Positions 8,547-17,634 of a stretch of 64,000 nt of DNA are shown here, one piece after another. Position 1 is the stretch's first letter. Every line of letters starts with the position of its first letter. Source of the DNA: an uncultured Bacteroidales bacterium (GTDB lineage: Bacteria > Bacteroidota > Bacteroidia > Bacteroidales > Paludibacteraceae); assembly GCA_902779705.1 (NCBI GenBank), contig CACZCR010000011.1, positions 1 to 64,000 of the forward strand, written 5' to 3'. The notes beneath the pieces were generated by a model. That model saw only the letters and a list, made by a program, of their open reading frames with translations, ran no database searches and was not told where the DNA came from. The position numbers and the translations under genes are program-made.

Positions 8547-9742
8547 GCAGCAGATGTATAGTGTCGTTTGGTGCGCTTGGGCGCTGAGATGGCCTTGCGG
8601 AACACCTCTATAAGTGCTTTGGCACAACGTCTGATGTCATACCGCTCCATCGATTTGGCATAGCGGAAACCTGTCTCCCAACGCTCTTTGGGGTGATCGA
8701 GCCAGTAGTCGATACGCTCGGCTAGTGCTTTGGCGTCACCTGCAGGGAACGTGCTACGTTCGTCTAAGGCGTAGGTGGCCGTACCGGAATAGCGTGCTGT
8801 TGCTATCACAGGCACAACAGCCTGCTGCAACGCTTCGGTGATACTCATTCCCTCTACTTCGACATAGGCACAGTGAACAGCCAAGTCAGCCTTAGCGGCC
8901 AACTCACGCAGCTGGTCGCGGTTGTAGAATCCCACAACGGGTTTATATCCTACTACGCCATCTTCATATAGTTTCTCGGCCATGCGGGTGTATTCGGCCA
9001 GTTTTGGTCCACGACCTGCTATGTGGAGCCGGATACGCTTAGCGTACTTGCTTAGGCGGATAGCTTGGTATAGGGTAGGCTGATCTTTCTCGATAGCGGT
9101 ACGACCGATATAGATGACGTCCAACGGGCGGTTCTCGTCCAAGTAGTTGTCCGGCGGAAGGACAGGACGGATACAGCGGTCCGGTATGACGCCGTTAGAC
9201 AGCGTGAAGCACTCCGCCTTAACATGATGGCGCTCCAGGCGTTCGCGCACATTGTCCGTAGGACATTGCAGGTACTTGTAGTTGTCGTAGAACACGCGAC
9301 ACCAGTAACGGTACAGTATCTGACAAATCAGGTAACCGCCTTTGTGGCCCAGACAGTTGTACACAATGTTCTCCGGGTGAACGTGGTAGGTGCCGGTGAT
9401 AGGCTTGCCCAGTTTTTTGGCCCAGTTCATAGCTGCGTGGTGCAGAAAGAACGTCTCCTCCAGGTGCACTACATCAGCCCAACGTACGGCTTCTTCTACC
9501 ACCGGACCATGCCAGTCGGCATACGCATAGCCGAAGGAGTCCAATATAGGCTGCATCAGCGGAAAATGGAATTTCTTCATCTCATACTCCGGCTTCGGAC
9601 CATTCGGGTCTTCCAGATTAGGGCCGGACAACACACGCACTTCCTCACCTGCTGCACGCAAGGCTGCAACGGTACGTCTTGCTGATTCGTCAAGGCCATT
9701 ACCTTGACTGAAAAAGTTATTGACTACAAATAGGATCTTCAT
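8543..9742 (-). CDS. glycosyltransferase family 4 (GT-B fold)
   Basis: 399 residues. MKILFVVNNF with an early GNGLDES loop begins the N-terminal Rossmann domain that holds the acceptor. The C-terminal domain has DVIYIGRTAIEKDQPTL, the donor-binding ELAAKADLAVHCAYVE and the EGMSITEALQQAVVPVIAT segment, the E-x7-E-like nucleotide-sugar site of GT4 enzymes. It resembles transferases that glycosylate diacylglycerol or cell-surface glycans; acceptor and sugar are unknown. It has its own promoter at 9785-9816 and stands alone as a single-gene unit, convergent with the kinase-like gene. Confidence 0.85.
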   Translation of the reverse strand: MKILFVVNNFFSQGNGLDESARRTVAALRAAGEEVRVLSGPNLEDPNGPKPEYEMKKFHFPLMQPILDSFGYAYADWHGPVVEEAVRWADVVHLEETFFLHHAAMNWAKKLGKPITGTYHVHPENIVYNCLGHKGGYLICQILYRYWCRVFYDNYKYLQCPTDNVRERLERHHVKAECFTLSNGVIPDRCIRPVLPPDNYLDENRPLDVIYIGRTAIEKDQPTLYQAIRLSKYAKRIRLHIAGRGPKLAEYTRMAEKLYEDGVVGYKPVVGFYNRDQLRELAAKADLAVHCAYVEVEGMSITEALQQAVVPVIATARYSGTATYALDERSTFPAGDAKALAERIDYWLDHPKERWETGFRYAKSMERYDIRRCAKALIEVFRKAISAPKRTKRHYTSAA

Positions 9743-9784
9743 ATTCTTAGCTATTAATTGATGTTATTCTAATCGTTACGACTG

Positions 9785-9816
9785 CAAAAGTACTGCTTTT
9801 TGATGATATATACAAA
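9785..9816 (-). promoter_or_regulatory. promoter of the GT4 gene
   Basis: Minus strand: TTTG (9813-9816), 20 bp, TACTTTTG (9785-9792). The -33 box runs into TATATATCATCAAA. Confidence 0.78.
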
Positions 9817-9906
9817 TTGTTCATATCAATCGTAAATAAAATACTAAAATAAAGCCAAAAATATGAGGAATTGTGTATTTTATCTTAAGAATAGGATATT
9901 ATAGCA

Positions 9907-9942
9907 AATAAAGAACGCACGTGTGTACGCGCGTTCTTTATT
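9907..9942 (-). terminator. terminator of the nqr operon
   Basis: A 12 bp stem, AATAAAGAACGC with GCGTTCTTTATT, encloses a 12 nt loop. It follows nqrF and could act in both directions. Confidence 0.75.
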
Positions 9943-9989
9943 ATACTAGGCGACTAGGAAACTAGGAGCCTAGGAATCTAGGGGGCTAG
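9943..9989 (-). repeat. CTAG-word tract after nqrF
   Basis: CTAG plus four variable bases repeats about six times at an 8 bp period between the nqrF stop and the terminator. Because 8 is not a multiple of 3, TAG falls in all three frames. Confidence 0.7.
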
Positions 9990-11210
9990 TTAGCCGCCGA
10001 AGTTATCAAAGCGGATATCGGCATCGTCTACACCGAGCGAGTGGAGGAGATCCAATACCGTCTTGGCCATCATAGGAGGTCCGCAGAGGTAGTACTCGAC
10101 ATCCTCGGGAGCATCATGCTGCTTGAGGTAGGTGTCGCCCATGACCGGAGCGATGAAGCCCGGGGTGTACTTGATACCCAGTTGGTCTGCCTTCGGGTCC
10201 GGACGATCCAGCGCGAGGTGGAAATGGAAGTTTGGGAACTCCTTCTCCAGCGCGAGGAAATCGTCGAGGAAGAAGACTTCGTCGATCGCACGTGCGCCGT
10301 AGAAATAGTGCATCTCGCGGTCGCGGCAGTTGCGGGTCTTCAACATGTGCATGATCTGCGCACGCAGCGGAGCCATACCGGCACCACCACCGACCCAGAT
10401 CATCTCCTTCTTGCTGTCGTAAACAGGACGGAACTCGCCGTAAGGACCGCTCATGCGCACTTTGTCGCCCGGTTTGAGCGAGAAGATATACGTGGAAGCG
10501 ATACCGCAGGGTACATCCATGAACTCAGGACCATTCGGGCACTGCTCTTTCGGTTTGAACGGCGGCGTCGCGATACGCACGGTAAGCGTAATGATATCGC
10601 CCTCGTCCGGGTAGTTAGCCATGGAGTACGCACGTACCGTTGCCTGGGTGTTCTTCTGTTTGAGTTTGAACAGCCCGAACTTCTGCCATGCCGGCAGGTA
10701 GAGGTCGCCGATGAGCGACTTATCCATGTCGCGGTCGTAGTCGATATCGTACTCAGGGATGATGATCTGTGCGTACGAACCCGGTTCGAAGTTCATGTGC
10801 TCGCCCGGAGGCAGCCATTCCTTAACGCCGAGTACGGACTCGTCGATCTTGAGCTCGAGGTCTTCTTTGACTTTGACTTGGCAACCCAGACGCCATCCTT
10901 CTTTCTGCTGCTTGCGCGAGAAATGAACGGTTTCGGTCGGCAGGATCTCTCCGCCTCCGCTGAGTACCTGGCACTTACATTGTCCGCAGCTACCCTTACC
11001 ACCACAAGCGGAGGGCAGGTGCACACCTGCTTCGCCGAGTTGAGCAAGCAGCGAACCACCGGCTGCTACGTCGTACTCTTTGTCACCATTGATGGTCACT
11101 TTGACGTTGCCGGACGATACAAGATATTTCTTAGCCACCAACAGGATGATGACCAACAGGAGTATTACTACGAGGAATACTGCTACTGCTAATAAAATAG
11201 ATCTTAACAT
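9990..11210 (-). CDS. nqrF: Na+-translocating NADH:quinone reductase subunit F
   Basis: 406 residues; the NADH-oxidising, electron-entry subunit. An N-terminal TM anchor (about 3-25) is followed by a plant-type 2Fe-2S domain with ligands in CGGKGSCGQCKC and a later Cys in LGCQV. The FAD domain has RAYSMANYP; the NADH domain has GGGAGMAPLRAQI and YYLCGPPMM; it ends DNFGG as in other NqrF proteins. Electrons pass from NADH through FAD and the 2Fe-2S centre to the membrane subunits. Last gene of the minus-strand operon, 15 bp after nqrE. Confidence 0.97.
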   Translation of the reverse strand: MLRSILLAVAVFLVVILLLVIILLVAKKYLVSSGNVKVTINGDKEYDVAAGGSLLAQLGEAGVHLPSACGGKGSCGQCKCQVLSGGGEILPTETVHFSRKQQKEGWRLGCQVKVKEDLELKIDESVLGVKEWLPPGEHMNFEPGSYAQIIIPEYDIDYDRDMDKSLIGDLYLPAWQKFGLFKLKQKNTQATVRAYSMANYPDEGDIITLTVRIATPPFKPKEQCPNGPEFMDVPCGIASTYIFSLKPGDKVRMSGPYGEFRPVYDSKKEMIWVGGGAGMAPLRAQIMHMLKTRNCRDREMHYFYGARAIDEVFFLDDFLALEKEFPNFHFHLALDRPDPKADQLGIKYTPGFIAPVMGDTYLKQHDAPEDVEYYLCGPPMMAKTVLDLLHSLGVDDADIRFDNFGG

Positions 11211-11225
11211 AGTTGGTTCCTCCTA

Positions 11226-11834
11226 TTAGATTTTCAGACCACTGAAGCACATGAATGCCATCGCCATCAGACCTACAGTGATGAAGGTGATGCCGAGACC
11301 TTGCAAGGGCTTGGGTACATCGTTATACTCCATTTTCTCACGAATACCTGCCAGGCACACGATTGCCATGAACCATCCTATACCCGAACCGAGTGCGTAG
11401 GCAAAGGCGTCGCCGATGTTGGCGATGGCTTTGACGTTCTCGGGGTCGAGCAGGATACGTTGTTGCATGAACAGCGAACCACCCATGATGGCGCAGTTAA
11501 CGGCAATAAGCGGCAGGAAGATACCCAGACTCGCATAGAGCGACGGGCTGAATTTCTCTACTACCATCTCCACGATCTGCACGATGGCCGCGATCACGGC
11601 GATGAAGAGGATGAAACTCAGGTAGCTCAGATTGAGCGGGTTGAGTACATAGACCTGCAGCAGGTAGTTGACCGGCAATGTGATGAGCAGCACAAACGTA
11701 ACGGCTACTCCGAGGCCGGCAGAGGTCTTCACCGTCTTCGATACAGCCAGGTATGAACACATACCCAGGAAGAAGGCGAAAATCATATTGTCCGCAAAGA
11801 TCGAGCGAACAAACAAACTTAAAGCATGTTCCAT
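11226..11834 (-). CDS. nqrE: Na+-translocating NADH:quinone reductase subunit E
   Basis: 202 residues, about six TM segments. NqrE and NqrD are homologous inverted-topology membrane proteins whose conserved cysteines coordinate the intramembrane iron centre that relays electrons during Na+ transport. Start [33 protein letters not shown] matches the family N-terminus, with the conserved Cys in FLGMCSY. One base separates it from nqrD. Confidence 0.96.
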   Translation of the reverse strand: MEHALSLFVRSIFADNMIFAFFLGMCSYLAVSKTVKTSAGLGVAVTFVLLITLPVNYLLQVYVLNPLNLSYLSFILFIAVIAAIVQIVEMVVEKFSPSLYASLGIFLPLIAVNCAIMGGSLFMQQRILLDPENVKAIANIGDAFAYALGSGIGWFMAIVCLAGIREKMEYNDVPKPLQGLGITFITVGLMAMAFMCFSGLKI

Positions 11835-11835
11835 A

Positions 11836-12453
11836 TTATTTCTCCTCCTTGTTTAATGAGCGGTGCGCCCAGATGATACAACCTACTAAGATCAATGCCA
11901 TAGCCGGCATCATCATCATACCGCAGTTCTCATAGCCGGCAGCATACCAGCTATCGGGAATGATCTGATAGCCGAGCAATGCGCCCGAGCCAAGCAGCTC
12001 GCGGAAGAATGCGACGATAACGAGGATGATGGCATAGCCAAGACCGTTGCCCAGACCGTCGAGGAGCGAATCCCACGCATTGTTGGTCATGGCAAACGCT
12101 TCGAGGCGTCCCATAAGAATACAGTTGGTGATGATCAAACCGAGATAGACGGATAGCTGCATCGCCACGTCGTAAGCAAACGCCTTGAGGATCTCGCTGA
12201 CGAGTGTTACCAGCGCAGCTACCACTACCAACTGGATAATGATACGGATACGCATCGGGATCGTATTGCGGATGAGCGACACAATGACGTTCGCCATCGC
12301 TACGATGATGGTTACTGCGATACCCATGACGAGTGCAGGCTTGAGTTGCACCGTTACGGCCAGAGCCGAACAGATACCGAGCACCTGTACTACGACGGGG
12401 TTATTGATATTAAGAGGACCGAGTAATGTGTCCTTAGTCTTCTGACTCAACAT
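11836..12453 (-). CDS. nqrD: Na+-translocating NADH:quinone reductase subunit D
   Basis: 205 residues from the chosen ATG at 12451-12453. A frame opens seven codons upstream, but the family begins with the [18 protein letters not shown] stretch, and a strong GGAGG lies 6 bp before the chosen ATG, inside the extra codons. Six TM segments; [10 protein letters not shown] contains the conserved Cys of the shared NqrD/NqrE iron site. The start overlaps the nqrC end by 20 bp, consistent with translational coupling. Confidence 0.96.
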   Translation of the reverse strand: MLSQKTKDTLLGPLNINNPVVVQVLGICSALAVTVQLKPALVMGIAVTIIVAMANVIVSLIRNTIPMRIRIIIQLVVVAALVTLVSEILKAFAYDVAMQLSVYLGLIITNCILMGRLEAFAMTNNAWDSLLDGLGNGLGYAIILVIVAFFRELLGSGALLGYQIIPDSWYAAGYENCGMMMMPAMALILVGCIIWAHRSLNKEEK

Positions 12454-13117
12454 GGTCTTCCTCCTTTCCTTCATTCGTTAATTCTTTCATTCCTTCATCC
12501 AGGAACTCTTTATACTCATCACAGAGGTTTGCCTTGAGCATATCACTCACGCCGGTGGAGGTGATGGTAGCGCCGCTTACGGCATCTACCTGGTCTTCAC
12601 CGTTCTCTGCCTGATTGCCTTTCTTGAGCACTACTACGCTCACAATCTCATTCTCAGCATTGCGGATATGCTTGCCGATGAACTGGCTGCGGAAGGGCTC
12701 CTCTACGATGAGGGCACCCAGACCCGGAGTCTCGGACTCGTGGTTGAAGTTGATGCCGAAGATGGTGTTCTTGTCCTCATCGAGGGCGATGTATCCACCG
12801 ATACCGCCCCACAGACCGGCACCATGCAGACGCAGCACATATTTGGTTGCGCCATCCACTTCGAAGCGGAAGATACCCGGCTTGGCGTTCTCTTTGTCGA
12901 TCGTGTCACGCACGAGGCTCTCGTAGAGGGCTGCTGGATCAGCACCCAGCTCTTGGTTGAGCGCTACAAGCATTTGCTTCTGCTGGTCAAGCTTGACGTT
13001 AGCTGCCTGACGCGGCGAGAGCACTTGGCTCACGAGCGCCAAAAGGACAGCCACGATGATGACCACGATAGTTGCATATACGATGGTATATACATTGCTG
13101 TTGGTATTCAGTTTCAT
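12434..13117 (-). CDS. nqrC: Na+-translocating NADH:quinone reductase subunit C
   Basis: 227 residues. One N-terminal TM helix (about 9-31) and a periplasmic FMN-binding domain. The covalent FMN attachment site is the second Thr of SGATITS in DAVSGATITSTGV, the phosphoester-threonyl-FMN motif installed by ApbE. A charged tail rich in Glu/Asp follows. Sits between nqrB (11 bp gap) and nqrD (20 bp overlap). No apbE gene lies in this window. Confidence 0.96.
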   Translation of the reverse strand: MKLNTNSNVYTIVYATIVVIIVAVLLALVSQVLSPRQAANVKLDQQKQMLVALNQELGADPAALYESLVRDTIDKENAKPGIFRFEVDGATKYVLRLHGAGLWGGIGGYIALDEDKNTIFGINFNHESETPGLGALIVEEPFRSQFIGKHIRNAENEIVSVVVLKKGNQAENGEDQVDAVSGATITSTGVSDMLKANLCDEYKEFLDEGMKELTNEGKEEDHVESED

Positions 13118-13128
13118 AGCTTCACCTC

Positions 13129-14346
13129 CTATTTTTCAAGTTTGACGCTAGCGCTGTTTGAGCGCTTCGCGCGTTTAGAAATGTTTGATTGAACTACGCA
13201 CCAGTCGATGAGCGGTGCAAAGGCGTTCATGAGCAGGATAGCGAGCATCATTCCCTCCGGATAACCCGGGTTGAGTACACGTACGATCACAGCCACCAGA
13301 CCGATCAGGAAGCCGTAGATCCACTTGCCACACTCGGTACGAGCAGAGGTCACAGGATCGGTAGCCATGAAGACTGCACCGAACGCGAAACCGCCGCTTA
13401 CCAGATGGAAGTACCACGGATACTGGCCTACGAGATTGTCTGTTGCACCGAACTGGTTGAAGAGCCAAGCAGTCAGACCGCCACCGATGAAGGTAGCCAA
13501 CATCGTCTTCCAGCTAGCTACACCCGTTGCGATGAGAAGACAAGCACCGAGCAATATTGCCCAGAGGCAGGTCTCACCCACCGAACCCGGAATCAGACCA
13601 TTAGCCATGTCCCAGAACGACTGAGCGACAGGTGTACCGGTTGCCAGTTGGGTCAATGGCGTAGCACCGGTGAATCCGTCCACGAGGGCGTGACCACCGT
13701 CCCAGCCCCATGTACCTTCGGTGCGGATGAACATCTTGTCACCGGTCATCGAAGAGGGGTATGCAAAGAACAGGAACGCACGCGTGATGAGTGCTACGTT
13801 GAAGATGTTATAACCCGTACCTCCGAACACCTCTTTGGCAAAGATGACTGCAAAAGCGACAGCTATCGCTACCTGCCATAGCGGCGTGTTGATCGGAACG
13901 ATCAGCGGGATAATGAATCCTGTTACGAGGAATCCTTCTGCCACTTCTTCGTGTTTGATCTGCGCTACGATGAACTCGATGCCCAGACCGACAGCGTAGG
14001 CTACGATGATGTAGGGCAGTACAGCCAGCAGACCGAAGCCGAAAGCTTTCCACCAGAGAGCACAGGTCAGACCGCAGCAAGGAATCTGTCCCGTTGCCAG
14101 CAGGTGCTGGTAGCCGACATTGAACATACCGAACAACATAGCGGGCACCAATGCCATGACTACAAGAATCATCGTGCGCTTGGAGTCGCTACCATCGTGG
14201 ATATGTGTTCCGTTGCGTTTAGCGGTGGTCTGCGGTGTGAACAGGAAGGTATCAAAGGCGTCATAGAACGAGCTGAGTTTCTCCAGCTTACCGCCTTGCT
14301 CGAAGTTCTGACCGAACTTCTTCCAAATTTCATAAAGCTTTTTCAT
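13129..14346 (-). CDS. nqrB: Na+-translocating NADH:quinone reductase subunit B
   Basis: 405 residues with about ten TM helices; the main Na+ channel subunit. The covalent FMN Thr is in VDGFTGATPLTQL. The N-terminal cytoplasmic helix (MKKLYEIWKKFGQNFEQGG) and the HIHDGSDSKRTM loop are typical. The subunit also binds riboflavin and takes part in quinone reduction with NqrA. The start codon overlaps the nqrA stop (TAATG), indicating coupled translation. Confidence 0.96.
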   Translation of the reverse strand: MKKLYEIWKKFGQNFEQGGKLEKLSSFYDAFDTFLFTPQTTAKRNGTHIHDGSDSKRTMILVVMALVPAMLFGMFNVGYQHLLATGQIPCCGLTCALWWKAFGFGLLAVLPYIIVAYAVGLGIEFIVAQIKHEEVAEGFLVTGFIIPLIVPINTPLWQVAIAVAFAVIFAKEVFGGTGYNIFNVALITRAFLFFAYPSSMTGDKMFIRTEGTWGWDGGHALVDGFTGATPLTQLATGTPVAQSFWDMANGLIPGSVGETCLWAILLGACLLIATGVASWKTMLATFIGGGLTAWLFNQFGATDNLVGQYPWYFHLVSGGFAFGAVFMATDPVTSARTECGKWIYGFLIGLVAVIVRVLNPGYPEGMMLAILLMNAFAPLIDWCVVQSNISKRAKRSNSASVKLEK

Positions 14347-15701
14347 TACTCAATCTCCTTCTTTAAATTGTCCAACGCCTCGCGAACGATAGCCTGCAAC
14401 GGCATCTTGGATGTGCAGACGAACTCGCACAGCGCAAAATCTTCCGGAGCTACCTCGTACGCGCCGAGGGCTTCCATTCGGTCGATATTGCCGGCTATCA
14501 TTGCTTTGATCAAATACTCAGGATAGATGTCCATCGGGAAGACGCGGTCGTACTCGCCGCTAACGATGATGGCACGGCGTCCACCTTTGAGGCGAGCATC
14601 CCAGTTGTACTTCTTCGGACCGAAGAGCCAGCGCGTGAAGCAGTTGTCCAGCATCTTGGCAGGATCAGTACAACCGGCGTTGAAGTCCTTAAAGCGCGGC
14701 AAGAGCCAGCCCATGAACTCAGCTTTGTCTGCTCCGTCTTCGAGTACAGTGAACTGGTTGTCATAGAGCGAGATCATATCGCTCTCAGGGCATAGTTGAC
14801 GTCCACTGAGCACGTTGCCTGCGATGTAACGGCAGGGTACCTCGGTGTGTACGTTGCTGGTGAAGATAGCGCTAACAGGCATGCCGGGCAGTACGTTGTA
14901 GTACTGACGACCGTAAGCCAGCGGACCGGTGAGGGCCACTTTCTTTTGCATGTCGACGATACCTTTCTGGAACAGGCGTCCGATGAGAGCTAGGTCTTGG
15001 ATGTTGACGGTGAAGACTGTCTCACCCTTGGCCAGAGGCGCGAGGTTGTTGAGCTGTACACCGACGTTACCTGCAGGATGCGGACCTGCTACTTCATAGA
15101 GCGTGCAGTCTTTGAGCTCGCGGAACTCAACAGCTTTGCTGCCGGTTTTGAGACCAATGAAGACCGGTGCCAATTGGCTGAGCGCTGTGACTGCTGCTTG
15201 CAGCACAGGCATTTGACCTTTGAGCACCCACTCATAGTTCGGAGCCACAGGAGCCGTGTCGAACGAAGAGATGAAGATTGCACGAGGCGTCTTGTTCGGC
15301 AGCGCGATACAGTCGTAGGGACGCTGACGAAGCAATGCCCACAAACCGGACTTGAGAAGAAGCGCTTTCACGTCCCCGGTGGTGTCGAACTGCTCGTAAG
15401 CGATAGTAGCATCAGCTTGGATGTCGATCGACATCACTTTGCGACGCTCACCGCGTACGATATCCACGACCTTACCCGAGACGGGCGACGTGAACTGCAT
15501 CTGCTCAAACGCCTTGTCGTGAAAGAGGGGAGAACCCGCTTTCACCTGGTCGCCGACTTTGACATCCAGCTTAGGGGTGATGCCGGCGAAGTGGTCAGGC
15601 ACAATATGAAAGACCTCCGGACGACGAACGCTACCCAGCGTTAGTGCCGCAGATCCTTCAAAAGGGATGTCCAAACCACGTTTCAGTTTGATAGTTTGCA
15701 T
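14346..15701 (-). CDS. nqrA: Na+-translocating NADH:quinone reductase subunit A
   Basis: 451 residues, the soluble cytoplasmic subunit associated with ubiquinone/menaquinone binding. The start IKLKRGLDIPFEGSA and the HFAGITPKLDVKVGDQVKAGSPLFHDK biotinyl-lipoyl-like fold match the family. First gene of nqrABCDEF. Transcription begins about 130 nt upstream at a CTTG-20-TACCTTTG promoter, giving a long leader with two direct copies of GTCGGACT and a TATATA-rich palindrome. Confidence 0.96.
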   Translation of the reverse strand: MQTIKLKRGLDIPFEGSAALTLGSVRRPEVFHIVPDHFAGITPKLDVKVGDQVKAGSPLFHDKAFEQMQFTSPVSGKVVDIVRGERRKVMSIDIQADATIAYEQFDTTGDVKALLLKSGLWALLRQRPYDCIALPNKTPRAIFISSFDTAPVAPNYEWVLKGQMPVLQAAVTALSQLAPVFIGLKTGSKAVEFRELKDCTLYEVAGPHPAGNVGVQLNNLAPLAKGETVFTVNIQDLALIGRLFQKGIVDMQKKVALTGPLAYGRQYYNVLPGMPVSAIFTSNVHTEVPCRYIAGNVLSGRQLCPESDMISLYDNQFTVLEDGADKAEFMGWLLPRFKDFNAGCTDPAKMLDNCFTRWLFGPKKYNWDARLKGGRRAIIVSGEYDRVFPMDIYPEYLIKAMIAGNIDRMEALGAYEVAPEDFALCEFVCTSKMPLQAIVREALDNLKKEIE

Positions 15702-15833
15702 GTTGTTAATAATTAATTATTGTGTTTTTTCAAAATCACGGGATATATACATAGTATATATAGGCTGTTGTGGGGTACGATGCAAGTCCGACGAGAGTCC
15801 GACGCTAATAGTACGTACGACACAATCAGCCTG

Positions 15834-15865
15834 CAAAGGTACAAAAAATATTTGATATACGCAAG
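15834..15865 (-). promoter_or_regulatory. promoter of nqrABCDEF
   Basis: Minus strand: CTTG (15862-15865, one mismatch to TTTG), 20 bp, TACCTTTG (15834-15841). CGTATATCAAA follows the -33 box. Confidence 0.7.
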
Positions 15866-15910
15866 TGCGCGCGCATATTTTTAATAAAAAAGTGATTTTT
15901 GATAAATAAA

Positions 15911-15942
15911 TTTGCACATGTGCGGAAATTTTTGTATTTTTG
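15911..15942 (+). promoter_or_regulatory. promoter of the first acyl-CoA ligase gene
   Basis: TTTG (15911-15914), 20 bp, TATTTTTG (15935-15942). CACATGTGCGGA replaces the usual CATATATGCAAA after the -33 box. Confidence 0.75.
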
Positions 15943-15947
15943 CACCC

Positions 15948-15989
15948 GATTTTGGATTAGAATGGTTTGATTTTGGATTAGAATGGTTT
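15948..15989 (+). repeat. 21 bp direct duplication in the ligase leader
   Basis: Two exact tandem copies of a 21 bp unit (beginning GATTTTGG, ending ATGGTTT) lie between promoter and ATG. The second copy ends at a TTG, giving an alternative start three codons early. Confidence 0.85.
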
Positions 15990-15996
15990 GTGGAAT

Positions 15997-17634
15997 ATGA
16001 AAAAACATTATCTGGAATATTTGAACAACGTCATGGCTCATCAGTGGGATGACCCAGCGTTGACAGACTACAACGAGGAGCAGGAATATACATTCGGCGA
16101 GTTGGCCAATGAGATGCAGCGTTTGCATATTTTGTTCCAATCGCTGGGAATCAAAAAGGGCGACAAGATTGCTTTGGCAGGTCGTAACTGCGCCAATTGG
16201 GCAGTTGCTTATCTGGCTATCATGTCCTATCAAGCTGTTGTGGTGAGCATCTTGCAGGATTTCAAGGCAGAGGATATCAGCCATCTGTTGCAGCACTCGG
16301 ATTCGAAGTTGCTGTTTGTTGGCCCATATGTGTGGAAAGAACTGCAGAACCAGCCGATGCATGATGTACAGGCTGTGTTGTCGTTGGTTGATTTCTCGGC
16401 ATTGTATGCAACAGACGGCATTCATGTGCCTTCGGATGCAGAGATCGATATTGCCTATAAGGTGCGTTTTCCGCAAGGCTTGGAGCCGGAGGATATACAT
16501 TTTGAGGCTGATTCGGACGCCCTGTGCTTGATCAACTATACATCGGGTTCGACGGGTTCGCCTAAAGGCGTGATGCTCAACGGACGCAGCATTAGCAACA
16601 ACATCGAGATCGGTATGCAGATGTTGCCTGTAGATCCGGGACAGCGATTGGTGTCGATGTTGCCGTTGGCACATATGTTCGGTCAAGTGTGCGAGTTGCT
16701 CTATCCTTTGTGTAGCGGAACGCATATCTATTTCCTGACCAAGAGTCCGACCCCGTCGATCTTGCTCAAAGCCTTGAAAGAGGTGCAACCGTATCTGGTG
16801 GTGACTGTACCGCTGGTGATCGAGAAGATCTATCAGAAGAACCTGAACCCGATGCTCAGCAAATGGGCTATCCGTACCTTGTGGTATACGCCTATCGCCA
16901 GCACGATCATCAGACGTCGCGTCAAGTCGGCTTTGAAGAGTGCTTTTGGCGGCCGTTTGCGCTATTTCATCTGCGGTGGAGCAGCTATGAACCCCACGGT
17001 AGAGAAGTGTCTAATGGATATTCATTTCCCCTTGTCTATAGGCTATGGCATGACTGAATGTGGCCCGCTGATTGGTGGCAATCCGCCTAAGTACTTCAAG
17101 GCGCGTTCGGGTGGTGTACCGGTGATGAACATGGAGGTTAAGATCGACGAACCCAATGCCGAAGGCATAGGCGAGATACTGGTTAAGGGTGAGAATGTGA
17201 TGTTGGGTTACTATAAGAACGAAGAAGCTACCAAGGCTGCTTTCACTGAGGACGGATGGATGCGTACCGGTGATCTGGGCTGTCTGGATAAGCGGAAGAA
17301 CATCTTCATCAAGGGCCGCAACAAGACCATGATCTTGGGTGCCAGCGGACAGAATATCTACCCCGAAGAGATTGAGGACAAACTCAATAATCAGACCGGA
17401 GTAGGGGAGTCGTTGGTCGTAGAGCGCGAAGGCAAACTGGTAGCGCTTGTTTTCCCCGACGAGACATTGGCTAAACGTCTGACATTGGAGGAGTTGCAGC
17501 GACAGATGAAAGAGAATCTGCAGAAACTCAACAAACTCATCCCCGGCTACTCGCAAGTGTCGGATATAGAGATCAAAGAAGAACCGTTTGAGAAGACGCC
17601 TAAGAAATCGATTAAACGTTTCTTATACAAGTAA
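15997..17634 (+). CDS. AMP-forming long-chain acyl-CoA ligase
   Basis: 545 residues from ATG 15997 (a TTG nine bases earlier is in frame but lies in the duplicated leader). ANL-superfamily motifs in order: P-loop YTSGSTGSPKGV, GYGMTECGPL, hinge-proximal GWMRTGDLG, and the C-terminal ASGQNIYPEEIE with the catalytic Lys in TPKKSIKRF. It adenylates a fatty acid and transfers it to CoA. A second, clearly homologous ligase is at 30527-32203 with the same LHILF...GIKK-DKIA opening, so the pair are paralogues. The 3' end overlaps the convergent mnmA by 12 bp. Confidence 0.9.
   Translation: MKKHYLEYLNNVMAHQWDDPALTDYNEEQEYTFGELANEMQRLHILFQSLGIKKGDKIALAGRNCANWAVAYLAIMSYQAVVVSILQDFKAEDISHLLQHSDSKLLFVGPYVWKELQNQPMHDVQAVLSLVDFSALYATDGIHVPSDAEIDIAYKVRFPQGLEPEDIHFEADSDALCLINYTSGSTGSPKGVMLNGRSISNNIEIGMQMLPVDPGQRLVSMLPLAHMFGQVCELLYPLCSGTHIYFLTKSPTPSILLKALKEVQPYLVVTVPLVIEKIYQKNLNPMLSKWAIRTLWYTPIASTIIRRRVKSALKSAFGGRLRYFICGGAAMNPTVEKCLMDIHFPLSIGYGMTECGPLIGGNPPKYFKARSGGVPVMNMEVKIDEPNAEGIGEILVKGENVMLGYYKNEEATKAAFTEDGWMRTGDLGCLDKRKNIFIKGRNKTMILGASGQNIYPEEIEDKLNNQTGVGESLVVEREGKLVALVFPDETLAKRLTLEELQRQMKENLQKLNKLIPGYSQVSDIEIKEEPFEKTPKKSIKRFLYK

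Noticed and set aside
10041..11192. 383-codon plus-strand frame opposite nqrF
   Set aside because: Shadow of a strongly biased, conserved gene; no promoter or recognisable domain.
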